The translations under genes and the position numbers were made by a program. This document shows positions 1 through 6,018 of a stretch of DNA of 10,614 nt, piece after piece. The notes under the pieces were generated by a model. It was not told the origin of the DNA and made no database searches. It saw only the letters and a list, made by a program, of their open reading frames with translations. This stretch comes from Nitrospiraceae bacterium. Lineage in GTDB: Bacteria > Nitrospirota > Nitrospiria > Nitrospirales > Nitrospiraceae. Every line of letters begins with the position of its first letter. Within the stretch, counting starts at the first letter, position 1. The stretch covers positions 1 through 10,614 of the forward strand of contig JAICXS010000029.1 in the NCBI GenBank assembly GCA_025934615.1. The letters run 5' to 3'.

Positions 1-1
1 A

Positions 2-87
2 CGTTATTGGTTAAACGTAGAAAGCGAACCCGAAGGTTCTCTGCTTTGATCTCGCGATTAACGAATAACGATTAACGTAATAACGAG
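2..87. repeat. Family C intergenic repeat, copy 1 (tandem 14-mer with inverted partner)
   Basis: Two tandem units, CGATTAACGAATAA (55-68) and CGATTAACGTAATAA (69-83), are followed by CGAG. The 5' part, CGTTATTGGTTAAACG (2-17), is a degenerate inverted partner: CGTTATT at 2-8 pairs with AATAACG at 64-70 or 79-85. Between them lies a hairpin with arms GAACC (26-30) and GGTTC (35-39) around a CGAA loop, extended by AAAGC (21-25) and GCTTT (43-47) across a three-base bulge. The same 14-mer occurs twice upstream of rplV. The element ends only three bases before the tRNA gene. It may extend left beyond the window. Its function is unknown. Confidence 0.6.
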
Positions 88-90
88 CAT

Positions 91-166
91 GCCCACGTAG
101 CTCAGTTGGTAGAGCACGTCCTTGGTAAGGACGAGGTCACGCGTTCAATCCGCGTCGTGGGCTCCA
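91..166 (+). tRNA. tRNA-Thr (anticodon GGT)
   Basis: A complete 76-base cloverleaf can be folded by eye. The acceptor stem is 91-97 with 156-162, the D stem GCTC 100-103 with GAGC 112-115, the anticodon stem CGTCC 117-121 with GGACG 129-133, and the T stem ACGCG 139-143 with CGCGT 151-155 around the loop TTCAATC. The anticodon loop TTGGTAA places GGT at 124-126, which reads ACC and ACU (Thr). The G1-C72 and C2-G71 pairs fit known threonyl-tRNA synthetase identity elements. The discriminator is T163 and CCA is encoded at 164-166. The gene lies 96 bases upstream of tuf on the same strand, so it may be cut from a shared transcript, as in the E. coli thrT-tufB unit. Confidence 0.97.
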
Positions 167-262
167 GTGTGAATATCATCTAAGTAAAATGGCTGCGAGT
201 GGATCGATCTCGCCGAGGCCTAAGAGCATTATCAATTAACGAATCGGACGAAGGAGGAGGGT

Positions 263-1468
263 ATGGCGAAGGCGAAGTTTGAGCGGCGCAAGCCCCACGT
301 GAATATCGGGACGATCGGGCATGTGGACCATGGCAAGACCACGCTCACGTCCGCCTTGACGAAGATCTGCAGCGAGCGGGGCATGGCGAAGTTTATCAGC
401 TACGATGAAGTGGCCAAGGCGAGCGAATCGCAAGGCCGCCGCGATGCGACCAAGATCATGACCATCGCCATCAGCCACGTCGAATACGAGACGGACAAGC
501 GGCATTACGCGCACGTGGATTGCCCGGGGCATGCCGACTACGTCAAGAACATGTTTACCGGGGCCGCGCAGATGGACGGGGCTATTTTGGTCGTCAGCGC
601 CGCCGACGGCCCGATGCCGCAGACGCGGGAGCACATTTTGCTGGCCCGGCAGGTGGGCGTGCCGTACGTCGTCGTGTTTTTGAACAAGGCGGACAAGGTC
701 GATGACAAAGAATTGCTCGAACTCGTCGAACTGGAAGTGCGGGAGCTGCTGAGCAAGTACGAATTTCCCGGCGACAAGACGCCCATTATCACCGGGTCGG
801 CCACCAAGGCCATGGAAGGCGATCAGAGCGAAATCGGCGTCCCCTCGATCCTCAAGCTGCTCGACGCGGTCGATAGTTACATTCCCACGCCGGTGCGGCC
901 CATCGAGAAGCCGTTTCTGATGCCGATCGAAGATGTCTTTACCATCAGCGGGCGAGGCACGGTCGTCACGGGGCGCTGCGAGCGGGGCATCGTCAAGGTC
1001 GGCGATGAAATCGAGATCATCGGGTTGCGGCCGACGCAGACGACCATTGTCACCGGGGTCGAGATGTTTCGCAAAGTGCTCGACGAAGGGCAGGCGGGGG
1101 ACAACATCGGGGTGCTGTTGCGGGGGACGAAGAAGGAAGATGTGGAGCGCGGGATGGTGTTGGCCAAGCCCAAGAGCATTACCCCGCATACGAAATTTAA
1201 GGCGGAGATTTACGTGTTGACCAAAGAAGAAGGCGGGCGGCATACGCCGTTCTTCAACGGCTATCGGCCGCAGTTTTACTTCCGGACCACGGACGTGACC
1301 GGGATCGTGCAGCTCAATCCCGGCGTGGAGATGGTGATGCCGGGGGATAACGTGACGATCAATGCCGAATTGATCTCGCCGATTGCGATGGATCAAGGCC
1401 TGCGGTTTGCGGTGCGGGAAGGCGGCAAGACCGTCGGCTCCGGCATCGTCACCGAAATTGTGGCGTAA
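263..1468 (+). CDS. tuf: Elongation factor Tu, with a non-canonical switch I
   Basis: This translational GTPase of 401 residues delivers aminoacyl-tRNA to the ribosomal A site as a GTP complex. The start is the ATG behind AAGGAGGAGG (251-260). Visible GTPase motifs are G1 GHVDHGKT (residues 19-26), G3 DCPGH (86-90, catalytic His90) and G4 NKAD (141-144). Domains 2 and 3 follow, ending in a typical REGGKTVGSGIVTEI tail. The nearly invariant G2 motif RGITI is replaced by KIMTI (64-68). The Mg-binding Thr67 is kept, but the Gly and the Ile before it are Ile65 and Met66. The G1-to-G2 stretch is five residues longer than in E. coli. NMITGAAQ is NMFTGAAQ. The 96-base leader after the tRNA holds a weak hairpin (GCGAG 195-199, CTCGC 209-213). 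Codons look richer in GGG and CGG than in the following genes. The identity is not in doubt. Confidence 0.98.
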   Translation: MAKAKFERRKPHVNIGTIGHVDHGKTTLTSALTKICSERGMAKFISYDEVAKASESQGRRDATKIMTIAISHVEYETDKRHYAHVDCPGHADYVKNMFTGAAQMDGAILVVSAADGPMPQTREHILLARQVGVPYVVVFLNKADKVDDKELLELVELEVRELLSKYEFPGDKTPIITGSATKAMEGDQSEIGVPSILKLLDAVDSYIPTPVRPIEKPFLMPIEDVFTISGRGTVVTGRCERGIVKVGDEIEIIGLRPTQTTIVTGVEMFRKVLDEGQAGDNIGVLLRGTKKEDVERGMVLAKPKSITPHTKFKAEIYVLTKEEGGRHTPFFNGYRPQFYFRTTDVTGIVQLNPGVEMVMPGDNVTINAELISPIAMDQGLRFAVREGGKTVGSGIVTEIVA

Positions 1469-1514
1469 GAAGGAATTTGGTTGCAGCGATGGATCGAGAA
1501 CCGTAGGAGATATC

Positions 1515-1826
1515 GTGAAGGTTGACCAGCGAATTCGTATCAGACTGAAGGGCTTCGACTATCGCGTCTTGGACCAATCCGTTGCCGAGATCGTTGAAAC
1601 CGTCAAGCGGAGTGGCGCGAAAGTGGCCGGCCCAATTCCTCTGCCCACGCGCATTGAAAAGTTTACGGTTCAGCGCTCGACGCACGTCGATAAAAAGTCG
1701 CGGGAGCAGTTCGAGATTCGCACCCATAAGCGGCTTCTCGATATCATGGAGCCGACGCCGGAGACAATGGATGCGCTGATGAAGCTGAACTTGGCGGCAG
1801 GCGTGGATGTGGAGATCAAGCTCTGA
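1515..1826 (+). CDS. rpsJ: 30S ribosomal protein S10
   Basis: This 103-residue protein of the 30S head also acts as NusE, the NusB partner in transcription antitermination. The start is GTG, placed by AGGAG at 1505-1509 with a five-base spacer and by the family N-terminus (MKVDQRIRIRLKGFD). The frame is open further upstream into tuf, but that extension is not S10-like. The diagnostic GPIPLPT segment is at residues 39-45, and the exposed loop with HVDKKSREQFEIRTHKRL is at 57-74. The length matches the family (about 102). It begins 46 bases after tuf, so the tuf-to-S10 link of the bacterial str-S10 arrangement is present. A family A repeat starts almost directly after its stop codon. Confidence 0.97.
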   Translation: MKVDQRIRIRLKGFDYRVLDQSVAEIVETVKRSGAKVAGPIPLPTRIEKFTVQRSTHVDKKSREQFEIRTHKRLLDIMEPTPETMDALMKLNLAAGVDVEIKL

Positions 1827-1827
1827 G

Positions 1828-1952
1828 CAGGATGCTGAAAACGGCACTTAACTTCGCTTTGGGCTCAGAAAACTCCTCAACGTGCCTCAGAAGGTACACC
1901 TCCGAGTTTTCTTTGCCTGGGGCTTTGTTGGTTGACTGGTTTAAGCGCCCTG
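1828..1952. repeat. Family A palindromic intergenic element, copy 1
   Basis: About 125 bases fill most of the rpsJ-rplC gap. The 5' end, CAGGATGCTGAAAACGGC, begins one base after the rpsJ stop. The 3' end (1937-1952) matches its reverse complement at 11 of 16 positions. Inside, GAAAACTC (1868-1875) and GAGTTTTC (1904-1911) form a perfect 8-base inverted repeat enclosing CCTCAACGT and the imperfect pair GTGCCT/AGGTAC. The element shares AGGATGCTGAAAA, a CTTCG block and CCTCAACGT, in the same order, with the element after rplR. I recall similar sequences in Nitrospira intergenic regions but have not checked. No coding capacity or target-site duplication is visible. Confidence 0.75.
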
Positions 1953-1975
1953 AAAAAGAAATGGTGCAGGGATGA
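1948..1975 (+). promoter_or_regulatory. Possible start-site hairpin and mini-ORF at rplC
   Basis: rplC lacks a well-spaced Shine-Dalgarno sequence; the only purine-rich match, CAGGG (1967-1971), abuts its ATG. CAGGG can pair with CCCTG (1948-1952), the last bases of the family A element, around a 14-base loop. A four-codon ORF (ATG 1961, peptide MVQG, stop TGA 1973-1975) overlaps the rplC start as ATGA. Together these could make rplC initiation depend on upstream translation. This is an inference from a short stem and a tiny ORF, and either could be chance. Confidence 0.25.
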
Positions 1976-2595
1976 CGAACGGTTTGCTCGGAAAAAAATT
2001 AGGAATGACGCAAGTCTATGACGACGGAGGGCGCTTGACGACTGTGACGGTCGTTCAAGCCGGTCCGTGCCATATTTCAGCGATTAAGACCAAAGAGCGG
2101 CATGGATACGAGGCGGTGCAACTCGCGTTTGGGGAAGTGCCGGCACGAAAGTTGACTAAGCCTGAGTTGGGTCATTTAAAGAAGGCGAATCTACCGCCAA
2201 CCCGACGCCTAAAGGAATTCAAAAAGACGGGTGACGTGGAGCTCGGCCAGGTTCTTAAGGCCGATCTGTTTCAGAAGGGTGACTGGGTCGATGTCGAAGG
2301 AATCTCCAAGGGCAAGGGCTTCCAAGGAGTCATGAAGCGGCATAATTATCGAGGCGGGCCGGAAACGCATGGTTCTATGTTCCATCGGGCGCCTGGTTCT
2401 ATTGGAGCCAGTTCGCATCCATCGCGAGTGTGGAAGAACAAGGCGTTGCCGGGGCACATGGGTAGCGAACGTATAACAGTCCAGCGTTTAAAAGTAGTTG
2501 AGGCTCGCCCGGATGAAAATCTGCTTTTTATCAGCGGAGCCGTTCCGGGGGCGACGGGAGGTTTTGTGACCGTTCGGAAATCAAAAAAGAGCTGA
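1972..2595 (+). CDS. rplC: 50S ribosomal protein L3
   Basis: This 207-residue large-subunit protein binds near the 3' end of 23S rRNA, and its long loop reaches toward the peptidyl-transferase centre. The N-terminus (MTNGLLGKKLGMTQVYDDGG) is the family hallmark. The long basic loop and core (around residues 120-170) contain HNYRGGPETHGSMFHRAPGS, then IGASSHPSR and MGSERITVQ. The proteobacterial glutamine that PrmB methylates (GQNQ context) is absent: the site reads GASSHPS, more like Firmicutes. The start is fixed because an in-frame stop (TGA 1951) leaves no other ATG. It is separated from rpsJ by 145 bases holding a repeat element, and rplD follows two bases after its stop. Confidence 0.97.
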   Translation: MTNGLLGKKLGMTQVYDDGGRLTTVTVVQAGPCHISAIKTKERHGYEAVQLAFGEVPARKLTKPELGHLKKANLPPTRRLKEFKKTGDVELGQVLKADLFQKGDWVDVEGISKGKGFQGVMKRHNYRGGPETHGSMFHRAPGSIGASSHPSRVWKNKALPGHMGSERITVQRLKVVEARPDENLLFISGAVPGATGGFVTVRKSKKS

Positions 2596-2597
2596 TT

Positions 2598-3221
2598 ATG
2601 GCAATTGTCGATGTGCTGGATCTTAACAAGAACAAGGTAGGTTCCGTTGAATTGCATGACGGGGTCTTTGGCGTCAAAGCCGATCCTCAATTGGTGCATA
2701 CGGCTGTGGTAATGCAGCAAGCGTGCGAACGGCAGGGAACAGCGTCGACGCTACGGCGAGGAGAGGTAAGCGGCTCCGGGAAAAAACCATGGAAGCAGAA
2801 GCATACCGGCCGGGCGAGAGCCGGATCGATTCGGTCGCCGGTATGGCGTCATGGTGGCATTGTGTTCGGTCCGCATCCGCGGAGCTATGCGTATAGCATT
2901 CCGAAAAAGAAATATCATGCCGCGCTTCGTAGCGCGTTGTCTGCTCGTTTAGCTGATGGAGCTGTGATGGTGCTATCGGATTTATCCATCGCCGAGCCGA
3001 AGACGAAGCTGTTGGCGAAGGTCTTGACCCATCTCGGATTGACTGCAACGACGCTGATTATTCTCGGCGGGGAAAGTACGGCGATCGAACGGGCGGCAAG
3101 AAATCTCCCTGATGTGAAGCTCGTCACCCCGGAAACGCTCAATGTGTACGACGTTCTTCGCTATCAAGCGATTGTGATTCCAGAGCGTGTCTTGTCACGC
3201 GTGCAAGAGGTTTGGTCATGA
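2598..3221 (+). CDS. rplD: 50S ribosomal protein L4
   Basis: This 207-residue protein lines the peptide exit tunnel with an extended basic loop, seen here at about residues 57-87 (SGSGKKPWKQKHTGRARAGS followed by IRSPVWRHGG), where macrolide-resistance changes occur in other bacteria. The globular part ends with NVYDVLRYQAIVIPERVL. In E. coli, L4 also represses the S10 operon by binding a leader upstream of rpsJ; nothing in this window clearly resembles that leader. The ATG is two bases after the rplC stop with only a weak AAGAG upstream, which suggests coupling to rplC. The stop overlaps the rplW start by four bases (ATGA). Confidence 0.97.
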   Translation: MAIVDVLDLNKNKVGSVELHDGVFGVKADPQLVHTAVVMQQACERQGTASTLRRGEVSGSGKKPWKQKHTGRARAGSIRSPVWRHGGIVFGPHPRSYAYSIPKKKYHAALRSALSARLADGAVMVLSDLSIAEPKTKLLAKVLTHLGLTATTLIILGGESTAIERAARNLPDVKLVTPETLNVYDVLRYQAIVIPERVLSRVQEVWS

Positions 3222-3511
3222 AGCATGCGCCTCAGGATGTCCTCGTGTCGCCGCTGTTGACGGAGAAGTTAACGGCCATGCGCGAATCTGCGAACAAAGT
3301 CGGGTTTGTGGTGAGGGGAAATGCGAATCGTATCGAAATTAAGCGAGCCGTCGAATTGGCGCTCAAAGTGCGAGTGGAGCGAGTCCACGTGATGAACGTT
3401 CCCGGGAAGATGAAGCGCTTAGGTCGGTTTGCAGGAAAGCGTCCGGATTGGAAGAAAGCGATTGTGACATTGAAGGAAGGCGAGAAGCTGGAGATGTATG
3501 AAGGGGCGTAA
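3218..3511 (+). CDS. rplW: 50S ribosomal protein L23
   Basis: This 97-residue protein sits at the tunnel exit, where signal recognition particle and trigger factor dock in characterised bacteria. The start chosen is ATG 3218, which overlaps the rplD stop as ATGA and has AGAGG (3206-3210) seven bases upstream. A TTG two codons earlier is possible but less likely. The sequence runs from DVLVSPLLTEK near the N-terminus to the C-terminal signature RPDWKKAIVTLKEGEKLEMY (residues 75-94), with the flexible loop at about 63-77. The length is normal. A family B repeat begins a few bases after the stop, so coupling to rplB is broken here. Confidence 0.96.
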   Translation: MKHAPQDVLVSPLLTEKLTAMRESANKVGFVVRGNANRIEIKRAVELALKVRVERVHVMNVPGKMKRLGRFAGKRPDWKKAIVTLKEGEKLEMYEGA

Positions 3512-3515
3512 GGAC

Positions 3516-3608
3516 GGCAGGATTGCCGAGATGGCTTCTCGCTGGGCGCGCATGCTCAGAAGTTGCTCGCTCAATAGGCGCAGTTGGATCCACCTCAGCA
3601 ATCCTACC
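3516..3608. repeat. Family B palindromic intergenic element, copy 1
   Basis: About 93 bases lie in the 130-base rplW-rplB gap. The terminal arms 3516-3530 and 3594-3608 are complementary at 13 of 15 positions, with a perfect core AGGATTGC (3519-3526) / GCAATCCT (3598-3605). Inside are two related direct units: one beginning TCTCGCTGGGCGCGCA (3537-3552) and one at 3564-3587 beginning TGCTCGCTCAATAGGCGCAG. The second unit matches 19 of 24 bases with 5936-5959 in the element after rpsC. The AGGAT-type terminus resembles family A. No target duplication or coding capacity is seen. Confidence 0.7.
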
Positions 3609-3641
3609 GGTTAGTATTGAGTAACAAGAGGAAGTGAAAAA

Positions 3642-4469
3642 ATGGGGCTGAAGCAATATCGACCGACTTCTCCGGGGCGACGGGCCATGATGGTTCTCAC
3701 GAATGAGGAGCTCACGGAGAAGAAGCCGGAAAAGAGCCTGACGAAATTCCATAATCGTTCCGGGGGAAGGAACAACGACGGTCGTATGACCATTCGCTTC
3801 CGAGGAAGCGGGCATAAGCGACTGTATCGTTCGATCGACTTTAAGCGGGATAAGGTCGGTATTCCTGCCCGGGTCGCAGCCCTCGAGTACGATCCCAATA
3901 GATCGGCGCGCATCGCCTTATTAGTGTATGTCGATGGAGAAAAACGGTACATCCTGGCTCCGGTCGGTCTCAAGGTAGGCGATACGGTCCAGTCAGGCCC
4001 TAATGCTGAAGTGCGGCCAGGAAATGCACTCCCGCTCACCATCATGCCTCTTGGCACAACGATTCATAGCATCGAGTTGAAGCCGGGCAAGGGTGGTCAA
4101 CTGATTCGAAGCGCCGGTGGCTTTGCGCAGGTGATGGGCCGGGAAGAAGGCTATGTGCAGGTCCGTCTGAAATCAGGCGAGATGCGGCGCATCCTTGGCG
4201 CCTGTATGGCGACTGTCGGGCAGGTCGGTAACTTGGATCATGAGAATATCTCAGTCGGAAAAGCGGGACGGTCTCGCTGGCTTGGCCGGCGGCCTCATGT
4301 GCGCGGAGTCGTTATGAATCCGGTGGATCATCCTCATGGCGGCGGTGAAGGGAAATCCGGCCAAGGCAATCCGCATCCGGTCTCACCCTGGGGCCTTCCG
4401 ACTAAGGGATACAAGACGAGAAAGAACAAATCTACGGACAAGTTCATCATCACCCGACGCAAGAAGTAA
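3642..4469 (+). CDS. rplB: 50S ribosomal protein L2
   Basis: This 275-residue protein is among the most conserved in the ribosome and is needed for subunit joining and peptidyl-transferase activity. The N-terminal part contains KSLTKFHNRSGGRNNDGRMT and RFRGSGHKR, then the OB-fold and SH3-like domains. The C-terminal hallmark is VMNPVDHPHGGGEG, with His230 and His232 in the region of the E. coli functional histidine (His229), followed by a very basic tail ending TRRKK. The start is ATG 3642 behind AGAGGA (3627-3632). The length matches the family (about 275). It follows a repeat-filled gap and precedes rpsS by 11 bases. Confidence 0.98.
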   Translation: MGLKQYRPTSPGRRAMMVLTNEELTEKKPEKSLTKFHNRSGGRNNDGRMTIRFRGSGHKRLYRSIDFKRDKVGIPARVAALEYDPNRSARIALLVYVDGEKRYILAPVGLKVGDTVQSGPNAEVRPGNALPLTIMPLGTTIHSIELKPGKGGQLIRSAGGFAQVMGREEGYVQVRLKSGEMRRILGACMATVGQVGNLDHENISVGKAGRSRWLGRRPHVRGVVMNPVDHPHGGGEGKSGQGNPHPVSPWGLPTKGYKTRKNKSTDKFIITRRKK

Positions 4470-4480
4470 TCGGAGACTCT

Positions 4481-4768
4481 ATGCCGCGTTCAATTAGTAA
4501 AGGCGCTTTTGTCGACGATCATCTGCTCAAGAAGATCGAGCGCATGAATGAAAACAAAGATCGGAAAATCATCAAAACGTGGTCGCGCCGGTCGACCATC
4601 ACTCCTGAAATGATCGGCAATACGCTGGCCGTTCACAACGGGAAAAAGTTTATCCCGGTTTTTGTGACGGAGAATATGGTTGGCCACAAGCTCGGTGAAT
4701 TTGCGCCAACCCGCTTTTTCAAGGGGCACGGCGCCGCGAGGACTGAAAAATCTGTGGCACTGAAGTAA
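4481..4768 (+). CDS. rpsS: 30S ribosomal protein S19
   Basis: This 95-residue protein of the 30S head contacts the A-site finger bridge and forms a complex with S13. Family features are MPRSISKGAFVDDHLLKK at the N-terminus, KTWSRRSTITPEMIG in the middle, and HKLGEFAPTRFFKGH in the C-terminal third. CGGAGA (4471-4476) lies four bases before the ATG. The gene is 11 bases after rplB. The following 77-base gap to rplV holds a family C repeat. Confidence 0.97.
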   Translation: MPRSISKGAFVDDHLLKKIERMNENKDRKIIKTWSRRSTITPEMIGNTLAVHNGKKFIPVFVTENMVGHKLGEFAPTRFFKGHGAARTEKSVALK

Positions 4769-4778
4769 GGGTGCACCA

Positions 4779-4837
4779 CGTTAATCGTTCATCGTAAGAG
4801 GCTATGCGATTAACGGATAACGATTAACGGATAACGA
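4779..4837. repeat. Family C intergenic repeat, copy 2 (perfect 14-mer tandem)
   Basis: CGATTAACGGATAA is present twice in perfect tandem (4807-4820 and 4821-4834), followed by CGAG. An inverted partner lies upstream: CGTTAATCGTT (4779-4789) is an exact 11-base reverse complement of 4819-4829, so the transcript could form a hairpin. The layout (inverted arm, spacer, two tandem units, CGAG) matches the element before tRNA-Thr. It fills most of the rpsS-rplV gap. Confidence 0.75.
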
Positions 4838-4839
4838 GG
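4836..4839 (+). promoter_or_regulatory. rplV ribosome binding site at the end of a repeat
   Basis: GAGG ends six bases before the rplV ATG and is the only plausible Shine-Dalgarno sequence for it. Its first two bases are the end of the CGAG terminus of the family C repeat, so the repeat boundary contributes to the site. In the other copy the same CGAG is followed by CAT and the tRNA gene. Confidence 0.5.
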
Positions 4840-4845
4840 TATCGA

Positions 4846-5199
4846 ATGGCAGAAGCAAAAGCAATTCTCCGGTTCGTGCGCGTCGCCCCGCGAAAGGCTA
4901 GGCCGGTGATCGATATGATTCGCGGGCAACAAGTGCCGCAGGCCTTGAGCATGCTGAAGTTTACGCCCCGCGCCGCCGCGAAGGTAATCGAGAAGGTGCT
5001 GCGGTCTGCGGTCGCGAACGCGGAACACAAAGAACTGGGCGATAGCGAATCCATGTGGGTGTCTCGCGCCTACGTCGACTGTGGGCCGACTTTTAAGCGG
5101 TTCCAGGCGCGTGCGATGGGGCGCGCGGCGTCAATACACAAGCGGACGAGCCATATTACCGTCGTAGTCGAAGCGCCCGACTTGACCGCCGGAAAATAG
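4846..5199 (+). CDS. rplV: 50S ribosomal protein L22
   Basis: This 117-residue protein has a long beta-hairpin that lines the exit tunnel, where macrolide-resistance changes occur in other species. The N-terminal core has RFVRVAPRKARPVIDMIRG (residues 9-27). The hairpin region includes DCGPTFKRFQARAMGRA (78-94), and the family ending KRTSHITVVVE follows. The length is typical. The ATG is set by GAGG at 4836-4839; the nearby out-of-frame alternatives give no L22 N-terminus. rpsC follows after 14 bases. Confidence 0.97.
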   Translation: MAEAKAILRFVRVAPRKARPVIDMIRGQQVPQALSMLKFTPRAAAKVIEKVLRSAVANAEHKELGDSESMWVSRAYVDCGPTFKRFQARAMGRAASIHKRTSHITVVVEAPDLTAGK

Positions 5200-5213
5200 T
5201 TAGCAGGAGCACT

Positions 5214-5879
5214 ATGGGACAGAAGACGCATCCAATCGGTTATCGACTTGGCTATAGCCGGCCGTGGAGTTCGCGATGGTATGCCGGAAAAGATTTTGCC
5301 AAGCTTCTCCACGAAGACATTGCGATTCGGAAAATCGTGAAGGAGAAGCTGTACCATGCCGGCGTGTCGCGTGTGGAGATTGAACGCTCAGGCGATCAGA
5401 CTCGCGTCATTATCCATACCGCTCGTCCAGGCATTATTATCGGGCGAAAGGGCGCTGAAGTCGACAAGTTAAAGGCGATGCTCGAAAAGCAGTACGGACG
5501 TCAAGTTTACATTACCGTCAAAGAAATTAAGAAGCCTGAATTAGACGCGCAGCTTGTCAGCGAGAACATTGCTGTGCAGCTTGAGAAGCGCGTGGCCTTT
5601 CGCCGTGCGATGAAGCGGAGCATTGCAGCCGCGCAACGGTTGGGCGCTCAGGGGATACGTATTAATGTCGCAGGTCGGCTTGGAGGCGCGGAAATCGCCA
5701 GAACCGAGTGGTATCGGGAAGGACGCGTGCCGTTGCATACGCTCAGAGCCGATATCGATTATGGCTTTGCAGAAGCGCATACCACCATGGGGCAGATCGG
5801 CGTTAAGACATGGATCTATCGAGGTGAAGTGGTTTTCGCTCAGATGCAAAAGAGTGACGGTGGATTTGAAAGAGGATAA
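5214..5879 (+). CDS. rpsC: 30S ribosomal protein S3
   Basis: This 221-residue protein at the mRNA entry channel contributes, with S4 and S5, to the ribosomal helicase activity known in E. coli. The N-terminus MGQKTHPIGYRLGYSR is diagnostic. A type II KH domain is visible, with its GxxG loop as GRKG at residues 77-80 in RPGIIIGRKGAEVDKLK. The C-terminal domain includes GRLGGAEIARTEWYREGRVP and a hydrophobic ending around IYRGEVVF. AGGAG (5205-5209) lies four bases before the ATG. The length is within the family range. A family B repeat begins four or five bases after the stop, separating it from rplP. Confidence 0.98.
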   Translation: MGQKTHPIGYRLGYSRPWSSRWYAGKDFAKLLHEDIAIRKIVKEKLYHAGVSRVEIERSGDQTRVIIHTARPGIIIGRKGAEVDKLKAMLEKQYGRQVYITVKEIKKPELDAQLVSENIAVQLEKRVAFRRAMKRSIAAAQRLGAQGIRINVAGRLGGAEIARTEWYREGRVPLHTLRADIDYGFAEAHTTMGQIGVKTWIYRGEVVFAQMQKSDGGFERG

Positions 5880-5883
5880 GTGA

Positions 5884-5983
5884 CGAGGATGCCGAGGTAA
5901 CCCCCGGTGCTCGCCCAACGCGCACACAAAGACGGTGCTCGTTCGATGCGCGCAGTGGGGATTATCCCCGGCATCTTCCTTGT
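5884..5983. repeat. Family B palindromic intergenic element, copy 2
   Basis: About 100 bases lie in the 139-base rpsC-rplP gap. The perfect terminal core GATGCCG (5888-5894) / CGGCATC (5969-5975) is extended on both sides with a small bulge (ACGAGGATGCCGAGG against CCCCGGCATCTTCCTTGT). Two internal direct units are seen: GTGCTCGCCCAACGCGCAC (5907-5925) and GTGCTCGTTCGATGCGCGC (5935-5953). The second unit matches 19 of 24 bases with the element after rplW. The AGGATGCCG terminus resembles the AGGATGCTG of family A. Confidence 0.7.
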
Positions 5984-6018
5984 TTGAAGTGGTGGATAGG
6001 GAGGCGGAGCGGTAGCAG

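Noticed and set aside
236..1396. Long open frame (386 codons) on the minus strand opposite tuf
   Set aside because: It mirrors the codon pattern of tuf on the opposite strand and matches no protein I recognise. Long antisense frames are common opposite GC-rich, strongly biased genes.
1383..1514. N-terminally extended S10 starting inside tuf
   Set aside because: The added residues come from another frame of tuf and have no S10 similarity. GTG 1515 has a good AGGAG site and gives the normal length.
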